DNA of 64,000 bases from Streptomyces mutabilis (GCF_014649815.1 NZ_BMTT01000002.1:310001-374000); one strand, 5' to 3'; positions 34,699-42,964 are shown, counted from the stretch's first letter. The notes: generated from the letters alone by a model not told the origin. Made by a program: numbers and translations.

Positions 34699-34728
34699 CG
34701 TGGTGCGCGGACCGCTCCGCGCACCACG
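34699..34728. repeat. perfect 12-bp inverted repeat between guaA and the aromatic leader
   Basis: CGTGGTGCGCGG at 34699-34710 pairs exactly with 34717-34728 across 6 nt. It sits between two divergent promoters and may be a transcription insulator or an operator. Confidence 0.6.
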
Positions 34729-34747
34729 TCTCACCATGCGAACCGCT

Positions 34748-34776
34748 TTGGACACGGAGCGTTCGCGGGGCATACT
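34748..34776 (+). promoter_or_regulatory. promoter of the chorismate mutase leader
   Basis: TTGGAC (34748-34753), 17 nt, CATACT (34771-34776). Transcription should start about 7 nt later, at the ATG of the leader peptide (34783). Confidence 0.7.
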
Positions 34777-34782
34777 GATGGC

Positions 34783-34863
34783 ATGCTCACGCACCAGGCG
34801 TTCGTCTTTACCTATGGCAACCGGCCCACCGGCTGCCATAGGTCGTGCTGCTTGAGCAACTGA
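34783..34863 (+). CDS. leader peptide of chorismate mutase with Phe and Tyr codons
   Basis: A 26-codon frame from an ATG placed 7 nt after a -10 box, so probably leaderless, ending with TGA at 34861-34863. Codons 7-11 read Phe-Val-Phe-Thr-Tyr, using TTC, GTC, TTT, ACC and TAT. TTT and TAT are rare in this very GC-rich genome. The peptide is followed by two RNA hairpins, the second a terminator, and then by chorismate mutase, whose pathway makes Phe and Tyr. This is the layout of a ribosome-mediated attenuator. Confidence 0.7.
   Translation: MLTHQAFVFTYGNRPTGCHRSCCLSN
34811..34842 (+). promoter_or_regulatory. leader hairpin overlapping the Tyr codon
   Basis: CCTATGGCA (34811-34819) and CCGG (34821-34824) pair with CCGG (34829-34832) and TGCCATAGG (34834-34842), with one A/C mismatch between the two parts of the stem. 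The 5' arm contains the Tyr codon, so a stalled ribosome would open it. Confidence 0.7.
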
Positions 34864-34875
34864 CAAGCGACTTCC

Positions 34876-34910
34876 CAGGCGCCCCGGGCCGACAAGGTCC
34901 GGGGCGCCTG
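34876..34910 (+). terminator. attenuator terminator upstream of chorismate mutase
   Basis: CAGGCGCCCCGG (34876-34887) pairs perfectly with 34899-34910 across 11 nt, and TCGTTT follows. It lies between the leader peptide and the chorismate mutase gene, so it must be read through for expression. Confidence 0.8.
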
Positions 34911-34971
34911 TCGTTTCCGGTCCTGCCGCCCCGGGGCACCGCCACCCACTCTCCGGCGAGGAGCCCACGAC

Positions 34972-35304
34972 ATGACCGTCACCACCGCACACACCACCTC
35001 CGCACACACGGCGACCGCGGACAGGACCGGCGTGGACCAGACCGGCGCCCGCACCCCCGAGGCCGCCGAGGTGATCACCGGCGGCCGGGAGCGCATCGAC
35101 GCCCTCGACGACCGGATCATCGGGTTGATCCAGGAACGGATGGCCGTCTCCGCCGTCATCCAGCAGGCGCGGATCACCTCCGGCGGCCGGCGGGTGAACC
35201 TTTCCCGCGAGATGGAGGTCCTCGGCCACTACAGCGAGGCGCTGGGCAAGCCGGGTACGTCACTGGCGATGACGCTGCTGGAGCTGTGTCGGGGTCGCGT
35301 CTGA
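34972..35304 (+). CDS. chorismate mutase, AroQ type
   Basis: 110 residues from an ATG at 34972 with GGAG about 9 nt upstream. The N-terminal about 30 residues are Thr/Ala-rich. The all-helical AroQ fold follows ([30 protein letters not shown], then the [15 protein letters not shown] helix). It turns chorismate into prephenate, the branch point to Phe and Tyr. The gene stands alone behind a leader peptide and terminator (34783-34910), which suggests control by Phe or Tyr supply. It has no fused prephenate dehydratase or dehydrogenase domain. Confidence 0.92.
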   Translation: MTVTTAHTTSAHTATADRTGVDQTGARTPEAAEVITGGRERIDALDDRIIGLIQERMAVSAVIQQARITSGGRRVNLSREMEVLGHYSEALGKPGTSLAMTLLELCRGRV

Positions 35305-35538
35305 ACGCCGTGTCCGGGCTCGCATCTGCGTTCGGGCACCTTCTCACCCGTACGGCGCGTGACCGCCGCGCGGGACGCTTCGTTGGTCCCGGTGTCCGTG
35401 CCAGCCAGGGGCGGGCCCGAAAGAACCACGCGTGGCTCACTGGGGCGATGAGACGTACGGATCGTGCCGTACGTCGTGGGACCTCGCCCCAGAAAGTGAC
35501 CGGACGGCAGGGGACAGCAGCCCGGTCACCCAAGAGAA

Positions 35539-35570
35539 CGGCCGGCCCCGGGGACGCCCGGGGCCGGCCG
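35539..35570. terminator. 14-bp GC hairpin, possible terminator
   Basis: CGGCCGGCCCCGGG at 35539-35552 pairs exactly with 35557-35570 with a 4-nt loop. There is no U tract. Confidence 0.6.
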
Positions 35571-35695
35571 ACGGGACTCGTCCGGGTCCGGGACGTCCCC
35601 TCCCCCGCACAACCGCATGCTCGACAGGCCCGCGGCGCGACCCCCCGGCGCCGCTCCGAGGCACCGGTGCCGCCCTGACGCCGGTGCTGGCTGAA

Positions 35696-35730
35696 GAAGG
35701 GCCCCGCGGCCACGCCCCGCGGGGCCCTTC
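35696..35730. terminator. 14-bp hairpin terminator
   Basis: GAAGGGCCCCGCGG at 35696-35709 pairs exactly with 35717-35730 across 7 nt. The flanking AA and TT ends resemble a bidirectional terminator. Confidence 0.7.
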
Positions 35731-35731
35731 A

Positions 35732-35767
35732 CATGTGGGCCCTCGCATGTGGGACCCGCCGCATGTG
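35732..35767. repeat. three CATGTG direct repeats
   Basis: CATGTG occurs at 35732, 35746 and 35762, the first two within the pattern CATGTGGG. It follows the hairpin at 35696-35730 directly and lies upstream of the sortase substrate gene. Confidence 0.5.
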
Positions 35768-35945
35768 TGGTGCAGGACACATAAAGTTTCCGTGAATGTG
35801 CGGGCAACCATTCACAGGCTTCGCTGATCAAACAGGCCGAACCGATCGAGCAGATCGGCCGAAGGGTCCACCGCGCCCACACGCGGAGGCCTCCTCAGAG
35901 CCCCGTACCGCCCCAGCGCGGTACGCCTGACTTCACGAGGTCTTC

Positions 35946-37031
35946 ATGAAGCTTCGCCGCGCCATCGTTACCATGGCCGCGACGTCCGTCATCGCCCCGC
36001 TGGCACTGCTGTCGGCACCGGCCGCCTTCGCGACCGAGAGCCCCACGCCGTCGGTGAGCGAAACGTCCGGAACCGGCACCACCACCCCGGGCGACCAGGC
36101 TTCTCCCACCGATGGGGAGACATCCCCCACTGACGGGCAGAGCACGCCGTCCGACGCCGAGAGCACTCCCACCGACGAGGAGAGCACCCCCACCGACGGC
36201 CCGTCGACCCCGACCGACGACGAGAGCACCTCCGGCTCGGAGACGACCGATCCCGCGCCCTCGCCGTCGACGTCGGCGCCGACCGACGAGCCGACCGAGC
36301 CCGAGTTCCCCGAGATCCCGGTCTGCGAGGAGATCGACGCCGACTACGCGGGCGCCAAGGTGTCCGCGGACATCAAGGGCCTGCCGGGCAAGATCGTCGC
36401 CGGCGACGGCTACCACCCGTTCGAGCTCGTCGTCACCAACGAGTCGAAGACCGACGTCAAGGAGGTCGCCTTCTACGCCGAGGTGGAGAACTACGAGTTC
36501 GAGGACGAGTCGAAGTTCCTCAGCTCGTACGTCGACCTCGAGTTCAAGAACCCCGAGACCGGGACCTGGGACCGCGTCGGCGACGACGACTGGGCCGGTG
36601 ACTACTTCTTCTTCATGGAGAAGCTGAAGGCCAAGGCCACCCAGACCGTCGACATGCGGCTCAGCGTCGACGCCAAGGCCCCGGCCGGTGACGCCTACTC
36701 CTTCGCCTTCGGTGCCTACCTGGACAACGTCGACGGCCAGGAGTGCATCGCAGCGGGCTGGAGCCAGTACGACTTCCAGATCCTGGCGTCCGGCTCCGGC
36801 AACCCGAACCCGGGTACCGCCAAGCCCAGCGACAAGGGTGACGACAAGGACGGCAAGATCTCGGTGAAGAAGCCGCAGGGCGACGTCTCGAAGCTGCCCT
36901 CCGGCAGCCTCGCCGAGACCGGCTCCAACTCCGCCCTGCCGACGATCGGCCTCGTCGGTGGCCTGGCGGTCGTCGTCGGTGCGGGCGCGATGTTCGTCGT
37001 CCGGCGCCGCAGGACCGGTGCCCAGGCGTAA
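35946..37031 (+). CDS. cell-wall-anchored surface protein with LAETG sorting signal
   Basis: 361 residues from an ATG at 35946 with GAGG upstream. A signal peptide covers about residues 1-29 (ending SAPAAFA). Residues about 30-120 are an acidic, Thr/Ser/Pro-rich stalk with repeats of the form STPTDEE/STPTDGP. A beta-rich domain spans about 125-285. The C-terminus has LAETG, a hydrophobic helix and RRRR, the signal for class E sortases that prefer LAxTG in Streptomyces. The product should be covalently linked to the wall. Ligand and role are unknown. A terminator follows at 37063-37098. Confidence 0.9.
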   Translation: MKLRRAIVTMAATSVIAPLALLSAPAAFATESPTPSVSETSGTGTTTPGDQASPTDGETSPTDGQSTPSDAESTPTDEESTPTDGPSTPTDDESTSGSETTDPAPSPSTSAPTDEPTEPEFPEIPVCEEIDADYAGAKVSADIKGLPGKIVAGDGYHPFELVVTNESKTDVKEVAFYAEVENYEFEDESKFLSSYVDLEFKNPETGTWDRVGDDDWAGDYFFFMEKLKAKATQTVDMRLSVDAKAPAGDAYSFAFGAYLDNVDGQECIAAGWSQYDFQILASGSGNPNPGTAKPSDKGDDKDGKISVKKPQGDVSKLPSGSLAETGSNSALPTIGLVGGLAVVVGAGAMFVVRRRRTGAQA

Positions 37032-37062
37032 CGGCTGACCGGCACCGCCTGCCGCAAGACGA

Positions 37063-37098
37063 GAAGGACCTGTGCTCGGAGGGGGGCGCAGGTCCTTC
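37063..37098. terminator. bidirectional terminator, surface protein / GMC oxidoreductase
   Basis: GAAGGACCTG at 37063-37072 pairs exactly with CAGGTCCTTC at 37089-37098, 16-nt loop, between convergent genes. Confidence 0.75.
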
Positions 37099-37116
37099 CC
37101 TTCGTTCCGCGGGCCG

Positions 37117-38934
37117 CTACTTCCTCGGCGGCACCGCCGGCATCCCGAGGAACGGCAGCCGCAGCGCGCCGAACGCCTCCGCCGGGACCGCCGGGGACCT
37201 GGGCTCGACGGGGGCCAGACGCCGGTACTCCGTGCCCTGCGCCGGGCGCGGGTCCTCCTCGCCCTTGTTGGGCCAGTACGCCATCGCGCGCTCGGCCTGC
37301 GCCGTGATGGTCAGGGACGGGTTGACGCCCAGGTTCGCCGAGACCGCGGCGCCGTCGACGACGGAGATGCCGGGGTGGCCGTAGAGCCGGTGGTACGGGT
37401 CGATGACGCCGGACTCGCGAGAAGCGCCGATCGGGCAGCCACCCAGGAAGTGCGCGGTGAGCGGGGTGCCCATCAGTTCGCCGACGTTGGAGCCGGCGAA
37501 GCCGTTGATCTCGGCGGCGAGTGCGGAGGCGCCCTCGGTCGCGGCCTTGATCTGCTTGGGGTTGGGCGAACCGTGGCCCTGGCGGGCGGTGAGCAGGCCC
37601 TTGCCGACGCCCGTCGGTTTCAGGTACGTGGTCAGGGAATTGTCCAGGGACTGCATCACCAGGCCGATGATGGTCCGCTCCGACCACTTGCGGGTGGAGA
37701 GCGAACGCAGGGCCAGCACGGGGTGCTTGCACACGTGGCCCAGGAAGCCCAGGACGCGGGACGTGCCCGAGGCGGTGTGGCCGGCGTAGGGGACCTGGAG
37801 GATGGACAGGCCGCCCATCGAGTTGGATCCCTTGCCGTAACGGACCGGCTCGATGTGGGTGCTGGCGTCCGGGTGGATCGACGAGGTGATGGCGACACCG
37901 CGTGTGAAGTCGGCGCGCGGCTCGCCGGTGGCCTTGCGGTAGCGCCGGTCGTCGGTCTGGGCGCCGACGAGGGCTTCGGAGTTGGTGCGGGTCAGCACGC
38001 CGAGCCGGTCGGATATGTGCGGCAGCTGGCCGTTCGCCTTCATGCGGTGCAGCAGGGTCTGGGTGCCGTAGGTGCCGGCGGCGATCACGACACGGCGGGC
38101 GGTGAAGACGCGGCCCGCGCCCTTCTTCCTCCGGTCGGTGGGGAGCGTGGCCACGGCGAAACCGCCGCGCGAGTCCCCGGTGACCGAAACGACCGACGTC
38201 ATGGGGTGCACGACCGCGCCGGCCTTCTCCGCGAGGTACAGGTAGTTCTCGTTGAGCGTGTTCTTGGCGCCGTGCCGGCAGCCGGTCATGCACGCGCCGC
38301 ACTCGTTGCACGCCTTGCGGTCGGGCCCCGCGCCGCCGAAGTAGGGGTCGGGCACCCGCTCGCCCGCCTTGGCCTTCGCCGTGCCGTCGGCGTCCTCGCC
38401 GTCGCCGAAGAAGACGCCGACCGGCGCCATGTGGAAGGTGTCGCCGACCCCCATCCGCTGCGCGGCGGCCTTGAGGTGCACGTCGGAGGGGGTCATGGTC
38501 GGGTTGAGGCGGACGCCGAGCATGCGCTTGGCCTGGTCGTAGTACGGCGCCAGTTCGTCCTGCCAGTCGGTGATGTCACGCCACTGGGGGTCGTCGAAGA
38601 AGGGCTTCGGCGGCACGTAGAGGGTGTTGGCGTAGTTGAGGGAGCCGCCGCCGACGCCCGCGCCTGCCAGGACCATGACATTCCCGAGCAGGTGGATGCG
38701 CTGGATGCCGAACATGCCGAGCTTGGGGGCCCAGAGGTAGTTCTTGAGGTCCCAGGAGTTCTTCGGCAGCGACTCCCGGGTGAAGCGGCGGCCCGCTTCC
38801 AGGACGCCGACCCGGTATCCCTTCTCCGTAAGGCGAAGGGCGGAGACGGAGCCGCCGAAGCCGGAACCCACGACGAGGACGTCGTAGTCGTACCCGTTCT
38901 CGTCCCGGGTCTGGACAGAGTTCTCCTGCGACAC
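37117..38934 (-). CDS. GMC-family FAD oxidoreductase (cholesterol oxidase-like)
   Basis: 605 residues from a GTG at 38934 with GAGGAG about 5 nt upstream. The N-terminal FAD Rossmann motif is VVGSGFGGSVSA (about 21-32). In the middle is CNECGACMTGCRHGAKNTL, four cysteines spaced as seen in the cholesterol oxidase-like branch of this family. The C-terminal part has ISVVDGAAVSANLGVNPSLTI, the usual FAD-binding end. It likely oxidises an alcohol with FAD, but the substrate is unknown. The gene lies 38 nt after the semialdehyde dehydrogenase and is co-transcribed. Together they could take an alcohol through an aldehyde to an acid, which is an inference. Confidence 0.88.
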   Translation of the reverse strand: MSQENSVQTRDENGYDYDVLVVGSGFGGSVSALRLTEKGYRVGVLEAGRRFTRESLPKNSWDLKNYLWAPKLGMFGIQRIHLLGNVMVLAGAGVGGGSLNYANTLYVPPKPFFDDPQWRDITDWQDELAPYYDQAKRMLGVRLNPTMTPSDVHLKAAAQRMGVGDTFHMAPVGVFFGDGEDADGTAKAKAGERVPDPYFGGAGPDRKACNECGACMTGCRHGAKNTLNENYLYLAEKAGAVVHPMTSVVSVTGDSRGGFAVATLPTDRRKKGAGRVFTARRVVIAAGTYGTQTLLHRMKANGQLPHISDRLGVLTRTNSEALVGAQTDDRRYRKATGEPRADFTRGVAITSSIHPDASTHIEPVRYGKGSNSMGGLSILQVPYAGHTASGTSRVLGFLGHVCKHPVLALRSLSTRKWSERTIIGLVMQSLDNSLTTYLKPTGVGKGLLTARQGHGSPNPKQIKAATEGASALAAEINGFAGSNVGELMGTPLTAHFLGGCPIGASRESGVIDPYHRLYGHPGISVVDGAAVSANLGVNPSLTITAQAERAMAYWPNKGEEDPRPAQGTEYRRLAPVEPRSPAVPAEAFGALRLPFLGMPAVPPRK

Positions 38935-38972
38935 GTGCTCTCCTCGTTGAGAACGGGCGGTGGTTGGGTGGA

Positions 38973-40586
38973 TCAGCGGAAGCGGAACGCCTTCATCAGC
39001 CGCAGGCTCCGGCTCATGAACGCCGCGTACTTCTCGTCGTCCATGCCGAGCGAGGGCGCCATCGGCAGCAGCCTCTGGTGGGCGACCGTCTGGGCCTCGG
39101 TGTACTTGAGGATGCCCTCGGAGCCGTGCCGGCGGCCGAGGCCGGAGTCCTTCATGCCGCCCATGGGGGACTGGACGCTGCCGTAGGCGGGCGCGTACCC
39201 CTCGTTGATGTTGACCGTGCCGGTGCGCAGCCGGGCGGCGACCCCGCGGCCTCGCCGGGCGTCCTTCGTCCAGACCGAGGAGTTCAGGCCGTACGGCGTG
39301 GAGTTGGCCTGCTCGACCGCCTCGTCCTCGGTCCTGAAGCGGTACACGGAGACGACCGGACCGAAGGTCTCCGCGGCGCACACGGCCATGGGGGCCACGA
39401 CCCCGTCAAGGATGGTCGGCTCGTAGAAGTACGGGCCGATGTCCGGGCGGGCGACCCCGCCCGCGACGATCTTCGCGCCCCGCTCCACGGCGTCCGCCAC
39501 GTGCGCCTTCACGGTCTGGAGCTGCCGCTCCCCCACCAGTGAGCCCATGTCGGCGCCGTAGGAGAGGGAGGTGCCGAGCCGCATCGCCCTGGTGCGGGCG
39601 GCGAAGCGGTCCAGGAAGACGTCGGCGACCGACTCGTGGACGTAGAGCCGCTCGATGGAGATGCAGAGCTGGCCGGCCGAGGAGAAGCAGGCGCGTACGG
39701 CGCCCGCCGCGGCCTTTTCGATGTCGGCATCCTCCAGCACCAGCATGGCGTTCTTGCCGCCGAGTTCGAGGGAGACGCCGACCAGCCGGGCGGCGGCGTC
39801 CTGGGCGACCTCGCGGCCGGTGCGGGTGGAGCCGGTGAAGGAGACGTAGTCGGCGTGCCTGACGACCTCGGGGCCGACGACGGGGCCCTCGCCGAGGACG
39901 ACCTGGAAGACCTCGGCGGGCAGGCCGGCCTCGATGAGCAGGTCGCGGGCCCACAAGGCGGTCAGGCAGGTCTCGGTGTCGGGCTTCATGACGACCGCGT
40001 TGCCCGCGACGAAGGCGGGCAGCGCGTCGCCGACGGACAGCTCCAGCGGGTAGTTCCACGGGGCGATCTGGCCGACGACGCCGCGCGGGTGGCGCAGTTC
40101 GGTGACCTTGGTGAGGGTCGGTACGGCCCCGGTGTGCCGCTTGGGGCGCAGGTACGCGGGGGCCTTGCGGCCGTAGTGCCGGGCGGCGACGGCGACGGCC
40201 TGGACCTCCTCGTGGGCGTGCAGGCGGGCCTTGCCGGTCTCCAGCTGGATGAGGTCGAGGACCTCGGCCTGCCGCTCCAGGACCAGGTCGTGGAAGCGGA
40301 GCAGGACGGCGGCGCGCTGCCGTACCGGTGTGCGCTCCCACACGGCCTGTGCGGCACGGGCCCGCTCGAAGGCGCCGGTCACGTCCTCGGGCGTCGACTC
40401 GGGCAGGTCGGCCAGCTTCTCGCCGGTGAAGGGCGTGTGGTTGGTGGTCCGCCCGGAGCCGACCACGCCCTTGGTGAGCTGGGCGACCAGCTCGGGTGTG
40501 ACCACGTCCGCAGCGGTGCGGGCGCCCGCCGGGCTGGGGGCGAGGGGGTTCGTGCCGGTGATTTCCGGGGCCTGCGCGTCCGTCAT
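38973..40586 (-). CDS. gabD2: succinate-semialdehyde dehydrogenase, NADP type
   Basis: 537 residues of the aldehyde dehydrogenase superfamily: Asn178 in APWNYP, Lys201 in VMKPD, Glu274 in LELGGK and the nucleophile Cys308 in SSAGQLCIS. The length and the N-terminal extension fit the GabD2 type of actinobacteria, which oxidises succinate semialdehyde to succinate. The start at 40586 lacks a ribosome site, but TACCCT (40594-40599) lies 7 nt before it, so the mRNA is probably leaderless. First gene of an operon with the GMC oxidoreductase. Confidence 0.9.
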   Translation of the reverse strand: MTDAQAPEITGTNPLAPSPAGARTAADVVTPELVAQLTKGVVGSGRTTNHTPFTGEKLADLPESTPEDVTGAFERARAAQAVWERTPVRQRAAVLLRFHDLVLERQAEVLDLIQLETGKARLHAHEEVQAVAVAARHYGRKAPAYLRPKRHTGAVPTLTKVTELRHPRGVVGQIAPWNYPLELSVGDALPAFVAGNAVVMKPDTETCLTALWARDLLIEAGLPAEVFQVVLGEGPVVGPEVVRHADYVSFTGSTRTGREVAQDAAARLVGVSLELGGKNAMLVLEDADIEKAAAGAVRACFSSAGQLCISIERLYVHESVADVFLDRFAARTRAMRLGTSLSYGADMGSLVGERQLQTVKAHVADAVERGAKIVAGGVARPDIGPYFYEPTILDGVVAPMAVCAAETFGPVVSVYRFRTEDEAVEQANSTPYGLNSSVWTKDARRGRGVAARLRTGTVNINEGYAPAYGSVQSPMGGMKDSGLGRRHGSEGILKYTEAQTVAHQRLLPMAPSLGMDDEKYAAFMSRSLRLMKAFRFR

Positions 40587-40593
40587 GAGCCGC

Positions 40594-40599
40594 AGGGTA
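40594..40599 (-). promoter_or_regulatory. -10 box, leaderless start of gabD2
   Basis: TACCCT on the minus strand, 7 nt before the ATG. No good -35 box. Confidence 0.55.
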
Positions 40600-40698
40600 T
40601 GACGCCGCGACGGCTTTGTGTACCCGTCGGTAATCGGGATTCACCGAGTGCTCACATGACGCCAGTGATCGCTGGCAACAAACGTGCTGATCAGGGCG

Positions 40699-41535
40699 TT
40701 ATGCGGAAGGGCGGCAGCTGATCCCTTCGTTTCGCGGCGGGGCGGGCCAAAGGACGCCGGCCACCGCCGCCAGCCCCTGCGCGACCTCCTGGGCGACCTC
40801 ATCGGCGATGGCGCCCGCGTTCGGCCGCCACCCGTCGTCCGCAGCCAGCAGACGTTCGACCAGCGGGCCGAGCGGGCCGGCCGCCGGCTGCTGCGCGACG
40901 GCGGTGTGCAGCAGGGTCCCCAGGGCCCGGAGGTCGGCGGCGGGCCCCGCGCCGGGCAGGGACTCCTCGCCCGGCACACGGCTGCGCGGGGCCGCTCCCG
41001 CCTCGCACGGCCCCGCGGAACCTCCTCCCCCCGGGACGTGGGCCGTGCCGAAACCGGTGAGCACGACCCGGCCGTGCGGGCCCAGCAGGACTCTGTCGGC
41101 GCCCACACCACGGTGCACGATGCCGACCGAATGCGCGGCGCGCAGCGCGCCCAGGACCGCGTGGCCGACCCGGGCGGCCTCGGGCGCCGGCACCGGGCCG
41201 CGCCGCAGCGCCTCGTGCAGGGACTCGCCGCCGACCCACTCCATGACGATCCAGGGCGGTCCGCCGTCCCCGGCCGCCTCCTCCACCACCACGTCGTGGA
41301 TGCGCACGGCGGCCGGGTGGTCGACACGGGCGGCGGCACGCGCCTCGCGGCCGAGACGGTGGGCGGCCCGGCGGTAGCCCTCGTCCGCCGGGTCCCCGGG
41401 CAGTACGGGCCGCTTGACGGCGACTTCGCGGCCCGCGACCTCGTCGAACGCCCGCCAGACGCCGCCCGCGCCACCGGGGGCGACACGCTCCACCAGGCGG
41501 TACCGCTGCCCGACCAGCCGGTTTGGGACTTCCAT
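40699..41535 (-). CDS. Ser/Thr kinase-fold pseudokinase
   Basis: 278 residues from an ATG at 41535, overlapping the preceding stop as TGATG. The fold is that of a Hanks-type kinase: a degenerate glycine loop APGGAGGVW (19-27), the ATP-binding Lys41 (VAVKRP) and IVMEW at the hinge. The catalytic loop reads HRGVGADRV (141-149) where active kinases have HRDxKxxN, and TGFG (160-163) replaces DFG. Both catalytic and metal-binding Asp are gone, so it should not phosphorylate. There is no membrane segment. It may bind nucleotide and act on the neighbouring kinases as an allosteric partner. Confidence 0.88.
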   Translation of the reverse strand: MEVPNRLVGQRYRLVERVAPGGAGGVWRAFDEVAGREVAVKRPVLPGDPADEGYRRAAHRLGREARAAARVDHPAAVRIHDVVVEEAAGDGGPPWIVMEWVGGESLHEALRRGPVPAPEAARVGHAVLGALRAAHSVGIVHRGVGADRVLLGPHGRVVLTGFGTAHVPGGGGSAGPCEAGAAPRSRVPGEESLPGAGPAADLRALGTLLHTAVAQQPAAGPLGPLVERLLAADDGWRPNAGAIADEVAQEVAQGLAAVAGVLWPAPPRNEGISCRPSA

Positions 41536-41875
41536 CAGGGCTCTGCGACCTCCCGGTTGGCGACCACCGTCCGGGCGATCTCGCGTCCCCCGTCGGCGAA
41601 GTGACCCTTGCGCGGGTAGTCGATCCGCACCCGGTACATGTCGCCGTTGGCCGCCCGGTAGTAGAGGATGTGGAGCTCGCGCTCGCGGGGGTCCTGCGTG
41701 TCCTGGTCGTGTACGCGATGACGTTCTCGGCGGCCTTCTCGCCCCGGTACTCGATCTCGCTCGGCTCGCCCCTCGGCGCGGGCTTCTCGGCGAAGTCCCA
41801 TGAGTACTCGCCGTCCTTGAGCATGTCCAGTCCGACCAGGCCCGTGCCGCCGCGGGCCGTGACGCGCACTGCCGC
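41535..41875 (-). pseudogene. decayed extracytoplasmic sensor domain of the upstream kinase
   Basis: Directly after the TGA of the kinase at 41876, the same frame goes on as a good protein sequence (RVTARGGTGLVGLDMLKDGEY, then EIEYRGEKAAENVIAYTT). Near 41708 it shifts by one missing base into another frame (QDTQDPRERELHILYYRAANGDMYRVRIDYP) that ends properly at 41535. The sum is a domain like those outside the membrane in neighbouring kinases. One nonsense codon and one frameshift therefore separate it from its kinase. Sequencing error at two places is the other explanation. Confidence 0.7.
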
Positions 41876-42964
41876 TCATCTCGCGTCTGTTCGTGTTGCG
41901 GAGGGCGCGGAGGAGAGCGGGGACGCGGAGGGCGACGCCGACTCCGTCGTCGGGTTCGCGGAGGCCGAACTCGTCGGCGCACCGCCCCCGTCGCCGTCCC
42001 CGTCGTCGAGCAGAGCCGCCGCCGTGACGCCCGCCCCCGCCGCCGCGAGGACCAGCAGCACCGAGGTGAGCACGGCCCGGGTCGCGCGCCGGGGCTCCCC
42101 CGCCCCGGGTCGCTCGGGCGTGCGGCCGGTGGCCAGAAAGGCCCCCAGCATCCGCTCCGCCTCCGCCGCGTCCAGACGACGCTGCGGGTCGCGTTCCAGC
42201 AGGCCCTGGACGACCGGGAGGAGCGGCCCGGCCTGGGCGGGCGGGCGGATCTCCTCGGTGACCACGGCGTGCAGGACGCCGCCCAGTGAGTCCCGGTGGA
42301 AGGGCGAGGCGCCGCTGAGAACCGCGCACAGCAGCACGCCCACCGACCACAGGTCGGATTCCGGCCCGGTCCCGGCGCCCGACATCCGCTCGGGCGCGGT
42401 GTACTCGGGGGAGCCGACGAAGGAGCCGGTCTCGGTGAGGGTGGTGGAACCGGCGACCTGGGCGACGCCGAAGTCGGTGAGCACGACCCGGCCGTCGTCG
42501 GACACCAGTACGTTCGACGGCTTCACGTCCCGGTGCAGGATGCCGGCCGTGTGCGCGGTGTGCAGCGCGTCGAGCAGGGCGATGCCGATGCGGGCGGCCT
42601 CGGCGGCGCCGAGCGGGCCGTGGCTGAGCACGCGGTCGGCGAGCGAGCCGCCGTCGACCAGCTCCATGACCATGTACGCGCGGTCGTCGTCCTCGACGAC
42701 GTCGTGCACCACGATGATGTGCGGGTGGCTGAGCTGTGCGACCGCGCGGGCCTCGCGCAGGGTGCGCTCCCGGCGTCGCCGGGCCTCGGCCGCGGAGAGC
42801 GTCTCGTCCAGCGGGAGCGCCTTCACGGCCACCTCGCGGCCGAGCAGTCGGTCGGTGGCCCGCCACACGATGCCCATGCCGCCGCGGCCGAGCCGCTCAT
42901 GGAGCCGGTAACGGCCCGCGATGACACGCCCGCCCGCCTCCTCGGTCACCATGCGTCCCATCAT
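41876..42964 (-). CDS. transmembrane Ser/Thr protein kinase lacking its sensor domain
   Basis: 362 residues with an intact PknB-type kinase domain: GRGGMG loop (26-31), Lys48, HRDVKPSN (144-151) and DFG (164-166). A membrane helix lies at about 296-318 (AVLTSVLLVLAAAGAGVTAAALL), followed by a short Asp/Gly and Ser/Pro tail that ends at 41876. The ATG at 42964 is kept although ATG 42952 is possible. The downstream sequence shows that the protein once continued into an outside domain. The kinase may still be active but without its signal input. Confidence 0.88.
   Translation of the reverse strand: MMGRMVTEEAGGRVIAGRYRLHERLGRGGMGIVWRATDRLLGREVAVKALPLDETLSAAEARRRRERTLREARAVAQLSHPHIIVVHDVVEDDDRAYMVMELVDGGSLADRVLSHGPLGAAEAARIGIALLDALHTAHTAGILHRDVKPSNVLVSDDGRVVLTDFGVAQVAGSTTLTETGSFVGSPEYTAPERMSGAGTGPESDLWSVGVLLCAVLSGASPFHRDSLGGVLHAVVTEEIRPPAQAGPLLPVVQGLLERDPQRRLDAAEAERMLGAFLATGRTPERPGAGEPRRATRAVLTSVLLVLAAAGAGVTAAALLDDGDGDGGGAPTSSASANPTTESASPSASPLSSAPSATRTDAR

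Larger units (their letters stand above)
35305..35945. other. 641-nt non-coding stretch between chorismate mutase and the sortase substrate gene
   Basis: No credible coding frame. Holds two strong hairpins (35539-35570 and 35696-35730), three CATGTG direct repeats (35732-35767), and, from about 35775, a less GC-rich stretch that should carry the promoter of the gene at 35946. Confidence 0.6.

Noticed and set aside
35174-35811. Long minus-strand frames between chorismate mutase and the surface protein.
   Set aside because: They run across perfect hairpins at 35539-35570 and 35696-35730 and have Arg/Pro-rich chance-like translations.
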